The notes below the pieces were generated by a model that was not told where the DNA came from, made no database searches, and was given only the letters and a program-made list of their open reading frames with translations. Shown one piece after another: positions 19,915 to 27,127 of a DNA stretch of 64,000 nucleotides. Origin of the DNA: Marinifaba aquimaris (GTDB taxonomy: Bacteria > Pseudomonadota > Gammaproteobacteria > Enterobacterales > Alteromonadaceae); NCBI RefSeq assembly GCF_013328345.1, contig NZ_JABULX010000001.1, positions 1 through 64,000 on the forward strand, read 5' to 3'. The position numbers and the translations under genes are program-made. How positions within the stretch are numbered: position 1 is the first letter of the stretch; every line of letters begins with the position of its first letter.

Positions 19915-22200
19915 CTATAAGGGTTTAACTGAGTCTGGCACTACTTGAGCATTAAACCTCTGTTTTAGTGCTTGTACATTCGGGTCTTGATCAATGAGTT
20001 CAACTGCATAGTTCAACCTTTCTTGATTAATCCCTTGTTGTAAATGAAATGGGGTTGCTTGAGTACCCTCTGCAACTTGTGTTAGTAATTGTATCTCAGA
20101 ATTAAAAAGTGTAGATAGCGCATTTTGCACTTTTTGACAGTTTTCTTCTGTCAATAAATGTTGGTGTGCCGCTTCAATCGTTAACATCACCTGGTGATCT
20201 TTTCTTTCCAGTGTCGAATGAATGGCAAGTTGACGCTGTAAACCAATTAATTCGGCACTATCAACAAGTTGCGACCAAAGGTCAACCTCAGATGAATTTG
20301 TCACCCCTGCTCTGACTTTTTGCTCTAATTCGTATGAAGTTAAGTCAGGTGTATCCTGTTGAAATTCGAGATGAGCATGAGACGATTGTACCGGTTCAGT
20401 TTGCCAAGGTGGCGGCTCTGAATCCGCTAAAGCTTGTTCATGCTGCTCAACTGCTTGCTGGTTGATTTGCGCGGCCTGTTCAGACAGTTGTGATACTTTA
20501 GCCGTTAAATCATCTTCATCGGCTACGTCACTAGGTGTCTCATCACTTTGTGGTTGCTCTCGACCTGTTTGTATAGCACTCATCAGGCCAGACACCATAT
20601 CTAATGCCTGAGCACTGTCAATTCGCTCTGAGGGCTCTGACCGTTCAGCGATTTGCTCCACCGTCATTTCAGGTGAGGCAGTTTGCGCTCCTTGCATACT
20701 CATCGCTAAATCTTCAATTTGTGCTTGTTGTGCGGCTAATTCAGCCAAACTAGCATCGTGTGCATCGGCAGTTGTAACTGGCTCATGATTTAAAGCTGTA
20801 AACGTACTATCAGACTCTGTATTAGTATCCGCTTCTTCAGATTTATCAGTTAGACTCGATTCCGAGTTTGAGACTGAATTGGCTTCATCTATAGAATATA
20901 TTGGCGCTGGAGGCTGTTCCTGATGAGTATAAGAAGGTTCATCTTCAGTAATAACAGCAGCTGCATTGGTCGTATCTTCAACCGGCATAGATTGCTCATC
21001 AGTTGCAATTTGCGTTGATGAACTGTCAAGGGGCGCATGCGGTGTGGCTAATTCAACTGTTTTTTTTTCTGAATCAACCAATTGAGGTTGTTGCGCCAGA
21101 TTAAGATCGACAGATGTAACAGGCTGAAAAGCAATCAAGCGCAACAAGGTCATTTCCAGACCTGATCTTGGGTTTGCTGCAAACGGTAAGTCTTGTCTAC
21201 CTTTGAGTAATATTTGATAAAACAGCTGGACTTGTTCAGCACTCATCTGTGCTGCAATTTGCTTTAGCAGCTCTGCTAATTTGGGGTTCAGCACGCTTGC
21301 TTGCGGTAATACTTGAATAAGTGCGATTTGGTGGAAGCAATTTAGCAACTCTACTAACGCTTGTTCGGGTTCAATTGAAGCAATCGAGAGAGACTCTATA
21401 GCAGCCATAACCTGATCAAACTGACCTGAGACAAGAGCAGTAACAAGCTGGCTAATATGTTGTTCATCAAGTAAACCCAGCATATTGCGTACAATCTGGG
21501 CCTGTACTTGACCATTGCCTTGAGCAATAGCTTGATCCGTTAAACTCAATGCATCTCGGACACTACCATTTGCAGCTAGGGCTAATTGACTAATAGCCGT
21601 TGCTTCATAGTTCAACTGTTCAGCATCGAGAATGCGACTTAACTGTTGTTCTAATTGAGTTTGGGTGAGTGCCTTTAAACTGAACTGCAAACAGCGAGAT
21701 AAAATTGTGACGGGTAGTTTTTGAGGATCCGTCGTTGCCAATAAAAACTTAACATGCGGTGGTGGCTCTTCCAATGTCTTAAGCAAGGCATTAAAAGAAT
21801 GGCGAGATAACATGTGCACTTCGTCAATCAGATAAACTTTATACCGGCCTTGTGTAGGACTGTATTGCACGTTATCAAGAATCTCACGCGTATCTTCTAC
21901 TTTTGTTCTCGATGCGGCATCAACTTCAACTAAATCGACAAATCGCCCTTCTTCGATAGCAACACAGTTTTGGCACTGACCACATGGCTCTGCTGTCACG
22001 CCATTAATACAATTCAAGCTCTTAGCAAAGATACGCGCAATTGTTGTTTTGCCAACACCACGCGTACCAGTAAACAAATATGCGTGATGCAAACGATCAT
22101 TAGCAAGTGCATTAGATAATGCTGTAACAACATGAGTTTGCCCCATCAGTTCGGAGAACTGTTGAGGACGATATTTTCTGGCTAGTGCTTGATAACTCAT
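19915..22200 (-). CDS. dnaX: DNA polymerase III subunits tau and gamma
   Basis: DnaX is the clamp-loader ATPase; tau also binds the polymerase core and DnaB. The 761-residue tau has Walker A (GTRGVGKTTIAR near 45), a C4 zinc site (CINGVTAEPCGQCQNC), Walker B (YLIDEVHML), the SRC motif (SRCLQF) and domain III up to about 365. A long acidic Ser/Glu/Gln-rich linker (about 380-620) and the C-terminal core-binding domain follow. An A9 run at codons 378-381 gives immediate stops in the other frames, so a gamma-like product of about 382 residues is likely. Confidence 0.97.
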   Translation of the reverse strand: MSYQALARKYRPQQFSELMGQTHVVTALSNALANDRLHHAYLFTGTRGVGKTTIARIFAKSLNCINGVTAEPCGQCQNCVAIEEGRFVDLVEVDAASRTKVEDTREILDNVQYSPTQGRYKVYLIDEVHMLSRHSFNALLKTLEEPPPHVKFLLATTDPQKLPVTILSRCLQFSLKALTQTQLEQQLSRILDAEQLNYEATAISQLALAANGSVRDALSLTDQAIAQGNGQVQAQIVRNMLGLLDEQHISQLVTALVSGQFDQVMAAIESLSIASIEPEQALVELLNCFHQIALIQVLPQASVLNPKLAELLKQIAAQMSAEQVQLFYQILLKGRQDLPFAANPRSGLEMTLLRLIAFQPVTSVDLNLAQQPQLVDSEKKTVELATPHAPLDSSSTQIATDEQSMPVEDTTNAAAVITEDEPSYTHQEQPPAPIYSIDEANSVSNSESSLTDKSEEADTNTESDSTFTALNHEPVTTADAHDASLAELAAQQAQIEDLAMSMQGAQTASPEMTVEQIAERSEPSERIDSAQALDMVSGLMSAIQTGREQPQSDETPSDVADEDDLTAKVSQLSEQAAQINQQAVEQHEQALADSEPPPWQTEPVQSSHAHLEFQQDTPDLTSYELEQKVRAGVTNSSEVDLWSQLVDSAELIGLQRQLAIHSTLERKDHQVMLTIEAAHQHLLTEENCQKVQNALSTLFNSEIQLLTQVAEGTQATPFHLQQGINQERLNYAVELIDQDPNVQALKQRFNAQVVPDSVKPL
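21060..21068 (-). promoter_or_regulatory. A9 slippery run in dnaX, likely gamma frameshift site
   Basis: The coding strand reads GAA AAA AAA ACA, nine consecutive A. A -1 ribosomal shift, or transcriptional insertion of one A, leads to AAC AGT TGA. Deletion of one A leads to CAG TTG AAT TAG. Both end within four codons, right after domain III, the position where gamma ends in other bacteria. Confidence 0.7.
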
Positions 22201-22745
22201 TATTCGCCTGTGTACCTAAATAAACTGAAGGTCTCAATATCAGCTTCTTCCATCACAGTTTCACCACCTAAATCAGGTAATGAAATAACAAAAGCCGCTG
22301 CGTGCACGTTAGCACCAAGTTGTGCAATCAACTCTGCGGTTGCTTTTACCGTTCCACCCGTTGCTAGTAAGTCATCGACGATAAGCACTTGATCATTTTT
22401 GCCAACAGCGTCAGTGTGTATTTCCAACCTGTCAGTGCCGTATTCAAGTTCATAATCTTGTCCAACTACATCTCTAGGTAACTTATTAGCTTTGCGCACG
22501 GGAATAAAGCCTACACCTAACTTTTGTGCTAAACATGCACCAAAAATAAATCCTCGAGCTTCAGTACCTGCAACTTTCGTGATCCCTTTATTTAAGAAAG
22601 GTTCAGCTAAAGCGTCTAGAGATAATGAAAAAGCTTGATCATCTTGTAATAGAGATGTGATATCGCGAAATAAGATCCCAGGTTTGGGATAGTCAGGTAT
22701 GGTTTTTATACAAGATTGAATACGCTCAAGAACACTGGCGTCCAT
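22200..22745 (-). CDS. apt: adenine phosphoribosyltransferase
   Basis: Apt salvages adenine to AMP using PRPP. The 181-residue type I phosphoribosyltransferase carries the PRPP-binding loop VLIVDDLLATGGTVKA near residue 125, the hood/flexible region GVGFIPVRKANKLP and GTEARGFIFGA. Its stop overlaps the dnaX start by one base, so apt-dnaX-ybaB form an operon as in E. coli. Confidence 0.97.
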   Translation of the reverse strand: MDASVLERIQSCIKTIPDYPKPGILFRDITSLLQDDQAFSLSLDALAEPFLNKGITKVAGTEARGFIFGACLAQKLGVGFIPVRKANKLPRDVVGQDYELEYGTDRLEIHTDAVGKNDQVLIVDDLLATGGTVKATAELIAQLGANVHAAAFVISLPDLGGETVMEEADIETFSLFRYTGE

Positions 22746-22827
22746 AGGTAACCTGTTGGTTTAAATAGCTTGAGTGCATTAAAACAAATTGAGCGGAAAA
22801 AGCAAAGCCCAAATACAGAGGAAGGAG

Positions 22828-23196
22828 TTATGCCGCTTGGCTTGGAGAAAGCTCGGCAAGCTTTTCGAGCAGCACGTCTATATCGATAGGCTTAGATAAC
22901 CATTCAAGCTTGAGTTTATTGGCTTTAGCCTTGAAGTGCTCATTCACTTCCGTACTCAATACAATGATATTATCTGAAGAAAAGTCATATTCAGACAAAA
23001 TGTTTTCACATAGCTTAAGGCCATCCATTATTGGCATCTTATAATCAGCAATAATGGCGTCAAACTGTTCTTTTTTAAAATAAGACAATGCGCACAAGCC
23101 ATTATCAGCTTGTGTGACTGTATGGCCTTGTTCGATTAGGGCCTGATAAATATTTACCCTGACCTTTTCATGATCATCGACAAGTAAAATATGCAT
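22828..23196 (-). CDS. stand-alone CheY-like receiver protein
   Basis: The 122-residue protein is a single receiver domain with all key residues: the acidic pair in LLVDDHEKV, the phospho-acceptor Asp in IIADYKMP (near 51), the Thr/Ser position in VLSTEV and the conserved Lys in LSKPID. There is no output domain. It lies just downstream of the small membrane gene and the hvf-type genes on the same strand. Its kinase partner is not in the window. Confidence 0.88.
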   Translation of the reverse strand: MHILLVDDHEKVRVNIYQALIEQGHTVTQADNGLCALSYFKKEQFDAIIADYKMPIMDGLKLCENILSEYDFSSDNIIVLSTEVNEHFKAKANKLKLEWLSKPIDIDVLLEKLAELSPSQAA

Positions 23197-23229
23197 TATC
23201 TTACCTTAATAAAAATATTAATTAGAGGA

Positions 23230-23355
23230 TTAAGCAGATAAGTACTTGAACCAGCTAAGCACCATAGGCAATAAAGGTAAGCCTAAAGTTAACGCAATAG
23301 CGACGAATAAGTGAAGTACATTTGCCGTTTCAAATTCACCTGTTGTTTGACCCAT
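23230..23355 (-). CDS. small membrane protein (41 aa) next to hvfC
   Basis: The start is set at the ATG at 23355 because AGAGG lies 8 bp upstream; a longer in-frame start (23412) lacks this. The 41-residue product has a short polar head (MGQTTGEFETANVL) and one hydrophobic helix (LFVAIALTLGLPLLPMVLSWF). It lies 83 bp after hvfC on the same strand and could belong to that transcript. No family recognised. Confidence 0.6.
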   Translation of the reverse strand: MGQTTGEFETANVLHLFVAIALTLGLPLLPMVLSWFKYLSA

Positions 23356-23438
23356 ATCAAAATCCTCTAAATTTAAAGGCGCATATCTTAGCCATTCAAC
23401 TGCGAAATGCAAATTAAATTTTTACTTAGAAAAGATTA

Positions 23439-24206
23439 TTAACTGAGCTGTAAGTGATGGAACTGCCTAATAATTCCTCGTTTAGCCAGGCCATTTAAAA
23501 TATCGATTACGCCGGGGGATATCTGCTCTTTGCTAAAATTTGGCATTACAGCAAGTAATTTTTCGACTAATGTTGCTAATTGGATAGCGGGGTTTTGCTC
23601 AATAGTAGCCACCAACTGAATTGTAGCGGCATTAACTAGCATAAACTCTACATTATCATCAAAGCTTCGGTAGACGATTAGATGTGTAGGTTCAGACGGT
23701 GCTTTATCAGGTAGATATTCAGATGAAATTTGATGTACAGGAAATTGATAACTCAAAGGCCAAGCAAACTCGGATAAAACTAACTCACTCGCATCTACTG
23801 CATGTTCATCAACAGGTTTATAGTAAGCTTTTTCAATTTTTGTCCCTACTACTAATTCAACCCATTCATAATGAGCTAACTCCAACATAAAAATTGGGTC
23901 ATCTTCAGTATATTGGTATTTATTTGACAGGTATTCAACAAACTCAGCTGAAATATCAAGAAACAGCGGAGATTCTGATTGATGTTCAATAAAAAATGCT
24001 CTGACTCTTTGTTGCCACTGACTTTGAGTATACAAGCTCTTTAGTACGGGAAATCCTGAAGACAAAAACCCGTCTATATTATTGAAAAACAGCTCTTGGT
24101 AAATCGCCATTCTGCGCTGTTCAATACCTTCAGGTAGCGGCATTTCTTCAGGATTACGAACATTTTGAGTAAAGAGCTTTTGTTGTTCGCTTAGTGTTTT
24201 ATTCAT
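23439..24206 (-). CDS. hvfC: HvfC-like DUF2063 protein, RiPP maturation partner
   Basis: DUF2063 proteins partner DUF692 enzymes in methanobactin-, bufferin- and HvfA-type copper peptide maturation, probably helping to present the precursor. The 255-residue protein has the DUF2063 N-terminal helical domain (LFTQNVRNPEEMPLPEGIEQRRMAIYQE region, about 10-100, with LPVLKSLY-like GFPVLKSLY). A C-terminal half follows that includes a helix-turn-like segment (VIDILNGLAKRGIIRQF). It overlaps hvfB by 4 bp, so the two are translationally coupled. The symbol is assigned by family and context. Confidence 0.82.
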   Translation of the reverse strand: MNKTLSEQQKLFTQNVRNPEEMPLPEGIEQRRMAIYQELFFNNIDGFLSSGFPVLKSLYTQSQWQQRVRAFFIEHQSESPLFLDISAEFVEYLSNKYQYTEDDPIFMLELAHYEWVELVVGTKIEKAYYKPVDEHAVDASELVLSEFAWPLSYQFPVHQISSEYLPDKAPSEPTHLIVYRSFDDNVEFMLVNAATIQLVATIEQNPAIQLATLVEKLLAVMPNFSKEQISPGVIDILNGLAKRGIIRQFHHLQLS

Positions 24207-25048
24207 GCGCTTTGCTTATTATTCTGCATTGTTTTTTCTTGAATAAGCTGAATTTTTTTTAATTCATTTATCAATTCAGAAGTAGAAGGGATATTAAAGT
24301 CGCGTTCAAGCAAGGTTGGAAAGTGGCCATGCACCTTGTATGCATGTTCCAGTAAAGACCATACCTCATCAATAACATCGCTACCGTGCGTATCGACAAT
24401 TAAGTCTTCAGCTTCATTGTAGTGTCCAGCAATATGCGCATAGGCAATTCTTTCTGTTGGTAATTGCTCTAGAAACGCATTTGCATCATATCGATGATTA
24501 ACTGAATTAACATAAATATTATTTATATCTAACAACAGTGAACAGTCAGCTTGGTTAAGTACTTCAAGGGTAAATGCGATTTCAGACATTTCTTGTCCAG
24601 GTGCTGCATAATAAGATACGTTTTCTAGTATCAGTGGCCTTTCTAATATGTCTTGTACTTGTTTAACCCGAGTGACGACATGCTTCACAGCCTCTTCGGT
24701 GAATGGAATGGGCATCAAGTCATACATATGACCTTGAAATGAACAGTAACTAAGGTGTTCTGAGTAAGCTTTTATGTTATGAAGATCAAAGAATTTTTTA
24801 AGCTCTTTTAAAAAATTGATATCTAGCGGATCAACACTGCCAATAGACAGGGAAAGACCATGACAAAGAAAATCATGCTGTTCAGTTAGCTGCCTAAATT
24901 GACGTTGAAATTTTCCACCTAAAGTCATCCAGTTTTCAGGGGCAACTTCCATAAATCCAACTTCAGTTGGAACACCTTGAACAAACTCATCGAGCATTTC
25001 TCTGCGAAGGCCTAAACCTACTGGATTAATATTTAAAAGCTTATTCAT
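24203..25048 (-). CDS. hvfB: HvfB-like DUF692 multinuclear iron oxygenase
   Basis: DUF692 enzymes (MbnB family) are TIM-barrel multi-iron oxygenases that turn cysteines of a precursor into oxazolone/thioamide pairs. The 281-residue protein shows candidate metal ligands in the expected order: HGLSLSIGSVD (near 64), EHLSYCSF (near 97), ILENVSYYA (near 140), LLDINNIYVN (near 175), YAHIAGH (near 208), VDTHGSD and LLERDFN. It is preceded by the Cys-rich precursor gene and overlaps hvfC. Function is inferred from family and context. Confidence 0.88.
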   Translation of the reverse strand: MNKLLNINPVGLGLRREMLDEFVQGVPTEVGFMEVAPENWMTLGGKFQRQFRQLTEQHDFLCHGLSLSIGSVDPLDINFLKELKKFFDLHNIKAYSEHLSYCSFQGHMYDLMPIPFTEEAVKHVVTRVKQVQDILERPLILENVSYYAAPGQEMSEIAFTLEVLNQADCSLLLDINNIYVNSVNHRYDANAFLEQLPTERIAYAHIAGHYNEAEDLIVDTHGSDVIDEVWSLLEHAYKVHGHFPTLLERDFNIPSTSELINELKKIQLIQEKTMQNNKQSA

Positions 25049-25121
25049 AAAACCTCAAACGATAAACGACATGAGGCTAACAAAAGTTAGCCTCATCAAT
25101 AGTGATTAAAGCGTGACAGTA

Positions 25122-25556
25122 TTAGTGATTGCTACCACATTTACCTTCGCCACATTTGCCTTCTTTAGCTTTAGCACCGCCGCATTTACCTTCACCACAT
25201 TTTGCTTCTTTAGCTTTATGGCCACCACATTTGCCTTCGCCACATTTTGCTTCTTTAGCTTTATGGCCGCCACATTTACCTTCACCACATTTTGCTTCTT
25301 TTGCTTTATGGCCGCCGCATTTACCTTCACCACATTTAGCTTCTTTTGCTTTATGGCCGCCGCATTTACCTTCGCCACACTTGCCTTCGCCACATTTACC
25401 TTCACCGCATTTTGCTTCAGCAGCAGCAACTTCATAACCTGAAGCTAAATCTTGCATTGCAAAAGGAGATGCATTAGCAGTTGTCGCAACTGAAACTGAA
25501 CCTACCATTACAGCACCTACAGCTGCTGCGACAGATGTATTTTTAAGCGTTTTCAT
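25122..25556 (-). CDS. hvfA: HvfA-like Cys-rich RiPP precursor with EGKCG repeats
   Basis: The start is the ATG at 25556, preceded by GGAAGGAA; an earlier in-frame start adds only five residues. The 144-residue product has a Sec signal peptide (MKTLKNTSVAAAVGAV..., cleavage near ANA-SP at 29), a conserved bridge (SPFAMQDLASGYEVA) and then about 95 residues of repeats with 14 cysteines, nine EGKCG and five EAKCG. The core unit is EAKCGEGKCGGHKAK. EGKCG is the motif modified in Haemophilus HvfA, which binds Cu(I). Secretion to the periplasm and copper buffering are inferred. Confidence 0.88.
   Translation of the reverse strand: MKTLKNTSVAAAVGAVMVGSVSVATTANASPFAMQDLASGYEVAAAEAKCGEGKCGEGKCGEGKCGGHKAKEAKCGEGKCGGHKAKEAKCGEGKCGGHKAKEAKCGEGKCGGHKAKEAKCGEGKCGGAKAKEGKCGEGKCGSNH
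25140..25418. repeat. 45-bp tandem repeats coding the Cys-rich region of HvfA
   Basis: Units of 45 bp encode EAKCGEGKCGGHKAK and differ mostly at third codon positions. They create long open frames on all sides (Lys/Val-rich on the same strand, Phe/Thr- and Pro/Leu-rich opposite), which are artefacts of the repeat. Confidence 0.9.
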
Positions 25557-25629
25557 AATATTTCCTTCCAAAATAATTCGAGGTTGTTGTGTCTTATTAG
25601 TAGAGACCTAAAGATCTGTGTTTTTCTTT

Positions 25630-25642
25630 CGTATAAAATACG
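25630..25642. promoter_or_regulatory. palindrome between hvfA and dusC
   Basis: CGTAT-AAA-ATACG is a short perfect inverted repeat in the divergent hvfA/dusC gap, about 75 bp upstream of hvfA. It could be an operator. The following T-run on the plus strand also makes it resemble a weak hairpin. Confidence 0.3.
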
Positions 25643-25729
25643 TTTTTTTAAAATGGTTGACCTTTCACCTTTTAAACTATTGCATATTTTATTGATAAAT
25701 CGAACTTTATTTCGTTGACCGGAGTTATT

Positions 25730-26674
25730 TTGCGTTTAATTTTAGCACCTATGGAAGGTGTCGTTGACTATACAATGCGGCAGTTACTAACAAGTATTGG
25801 TGGTTATGATTTATGTGTCACTGAATTTATTCGAGTGTCGAATCATATTTTATCAGAGCGCGCATTTTATAAAATATGTCCAGAGCTAAAACATGGATGT
25901 CAGACCTTATCGGGAACCCCAGTGCGTCTCCAACTGCTTGGTCAGTGTCCTGATATATTGGCTCAAAATGCCATTGTAGCCTGCCAGTTAGGCGCAAGTG
26001 GTATCGACCTTAACTTTGGTTGCCCCGCTAAAACGGTCAACAAACACAAAGGTGGTGCTGTTTTACTCGACTATCCAGAAACGATAGGACAAATTGTTAA
26101 ACAAGTAAGAGATGCTGTACCTGAAAACATACCTGTTTCAGCAAAGATCAGATTAGGTGTTGATCACTCTGACAACGCTCTAGATATTGCTAAACAAGTT
26201 GAAGCAGCCGGAGCCGATGAACTGTTCATTCATGCTAGAACCAAAAAACAAGGTTATAAACCTCCTGCTTACTGGCATCTTATAAAAGAAATAAAATCAC
26301 AAGTCAGTACAAACATAGTTGCCAATGGTGAAGTTTGGACTTATCAAGACTACACAAAATGCCAGTTTGAGAGTGGTTGTGATGATGTCATGATCGGTAG
26401 AGGCGCATTAGCTAATCCAGAACTCGCTAAAAATATCAAATTAGGGATAAGCACCAAGCCAGATTGGCCCTGTGTGGTTGAGTACTTATTATTTCAACAC
26501 CAAACATTAGCCGATGAAAAACTTAATCATCCCAACTACTACCCATTTAGAGTAAAACAGTGGTTTAGCTATTTAAAACTTGCCTACCCTGAAGCTGTTG
26601 ACTGCTTTGATAAAATCAAGCGCTTAAAAACCAGTGACGCCATCATTGAGCAATTAAAACACTATTTGAAGTAG
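25730..26674 (+). CDS. dusC: tRNA-dihydrouridine(16) synthase DusC
   Basis: DusC reduces U16 in tRNA D-loops with FMN and NADPH. The start is the TTG at 25730, five bases after GGAG, giving MRLILAPMEGVVDYTMRQLL, the family N-terminus; a TTG at 25715 is too close to the ribosome site. The 314-residue TIM barrel shows the catalytic Cys in NFGCPAKTVNKHKGG (near 98), AKIRLGVD, and the FMN phosphate site IGRGALANPEL. It is divergent from hvfA. Confidence 0.94.
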   Translation: MRLILAPMEGVVDYTMRQLLTSIGGYDLCVTEFIRVSNHILSERAFYKICPELKHGCQTLSGTPVRLQLLGQCPDILAQNAIVACQLGASGIDLNFGCPAKTVNKHKGGAVLLDYPETIGQIVKQVRDAVPENIPVSAKIRLGVDHSDNALDIAKQVEAAGADELFIHARTKKQGYKPPAYWHLIKEIKSQVSTNIVANGEVWTYQDYTKCQFESGCDDVMIGRGALANPELAKNIKLGISTKPDWPCVVEYLLFQHQTLADEKLNHPNYYPFRVKQWFSYLKLAYPEAVDCFDKIKRLKTSDAIIEQLKHYLK

Positions 26675-26746
26675 CTTTGATTTAAGTCATAACGCTAAAT
26701 CAGAGTAAGTTTACACTCACCTATATATGAATAGGGAGTATTTACA

Positions 26747-27079
26747 TTGCCAATTTCAGCATCTCTTATCAAACAAAACCAACTTCGCTTAGAGTCAGAA
26801 CTTTGTCAGTGTCTAGACATATTAGAGCAAGCTGTTTCAATAAAATTGAAATGTTCGGTTATTTTTAATCGAAGTGATTTAGATAGCTTACTTTAAAGCT
26901 TCGAGCACAAACATCCTGAGCTACAGCCTAACATTCAAAAAAAGTGCAAACGTATTATTGCGGCTTTAAGCCAAATTGAAATTGGCATGTATGGTTTATG
27001 TGCTTACTGTGAAGAACCTATCGACCAAAATTCACTACTAAATAACCCTTGCCAACAAGCCTGTATAAAATGCCGATAA
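26747..27079 (+). pseudogene. DksA/TraR-type zinc-finger protein gene with internal TAA stop
   Basis: A TTG at 26747, 8 bases after GGGAG, opens a frame that reads through to 27079 except for one TAA at 26894-26896 (codon 50). Before it lies a helical segment (RLESELCQCLDILEQAV). After it comes a DksA/TraR zinc finger with C-x2-C and C-x3-C-x2-C (CAYCEEP, PCQQACIKC). A single C-to-T change from CAA would explain the stop. The 110-codon size fits short DksA-like proteins. A strong terminator follows directly. The zinc finger cannot be made unless there is readthrough or reinitiation. Confidence 0.78.
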
Positions 27080-27080
27080 C

Positions 27081-27107
27081 AAAAAAGGACCCTTAGGGTC
27101 CTTTTTT
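27081..27107. terminator. bidirectional terminator
   Basis: AAAAAAGGACCC-TTA-GGGTCCTTTTTT is a perfect 12-bp inverted repeat between the broken DksA-like gene and the end of the TonB2 operon. Confidence 0.9.
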
Positions 27108-27127
27108 AATCAACTTAAAAGTCGTTA

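Noticed and set aside
25140-25418. Regular repeats resembling a CRISPR array
   Set aside because: The repeats are contiguous coding units without unique spacers, and no cas genes are present.
25106-25442. Long Lys/Val-rich, Phe/Thr-rich and Pro/Leu-rich open frames overlapping the HvfA repeats
   Set aside because: They are other-frame readings of the 45-bp repeats; only the frame with a signal peptide, ribosome site and EGKCG motifs is credible.
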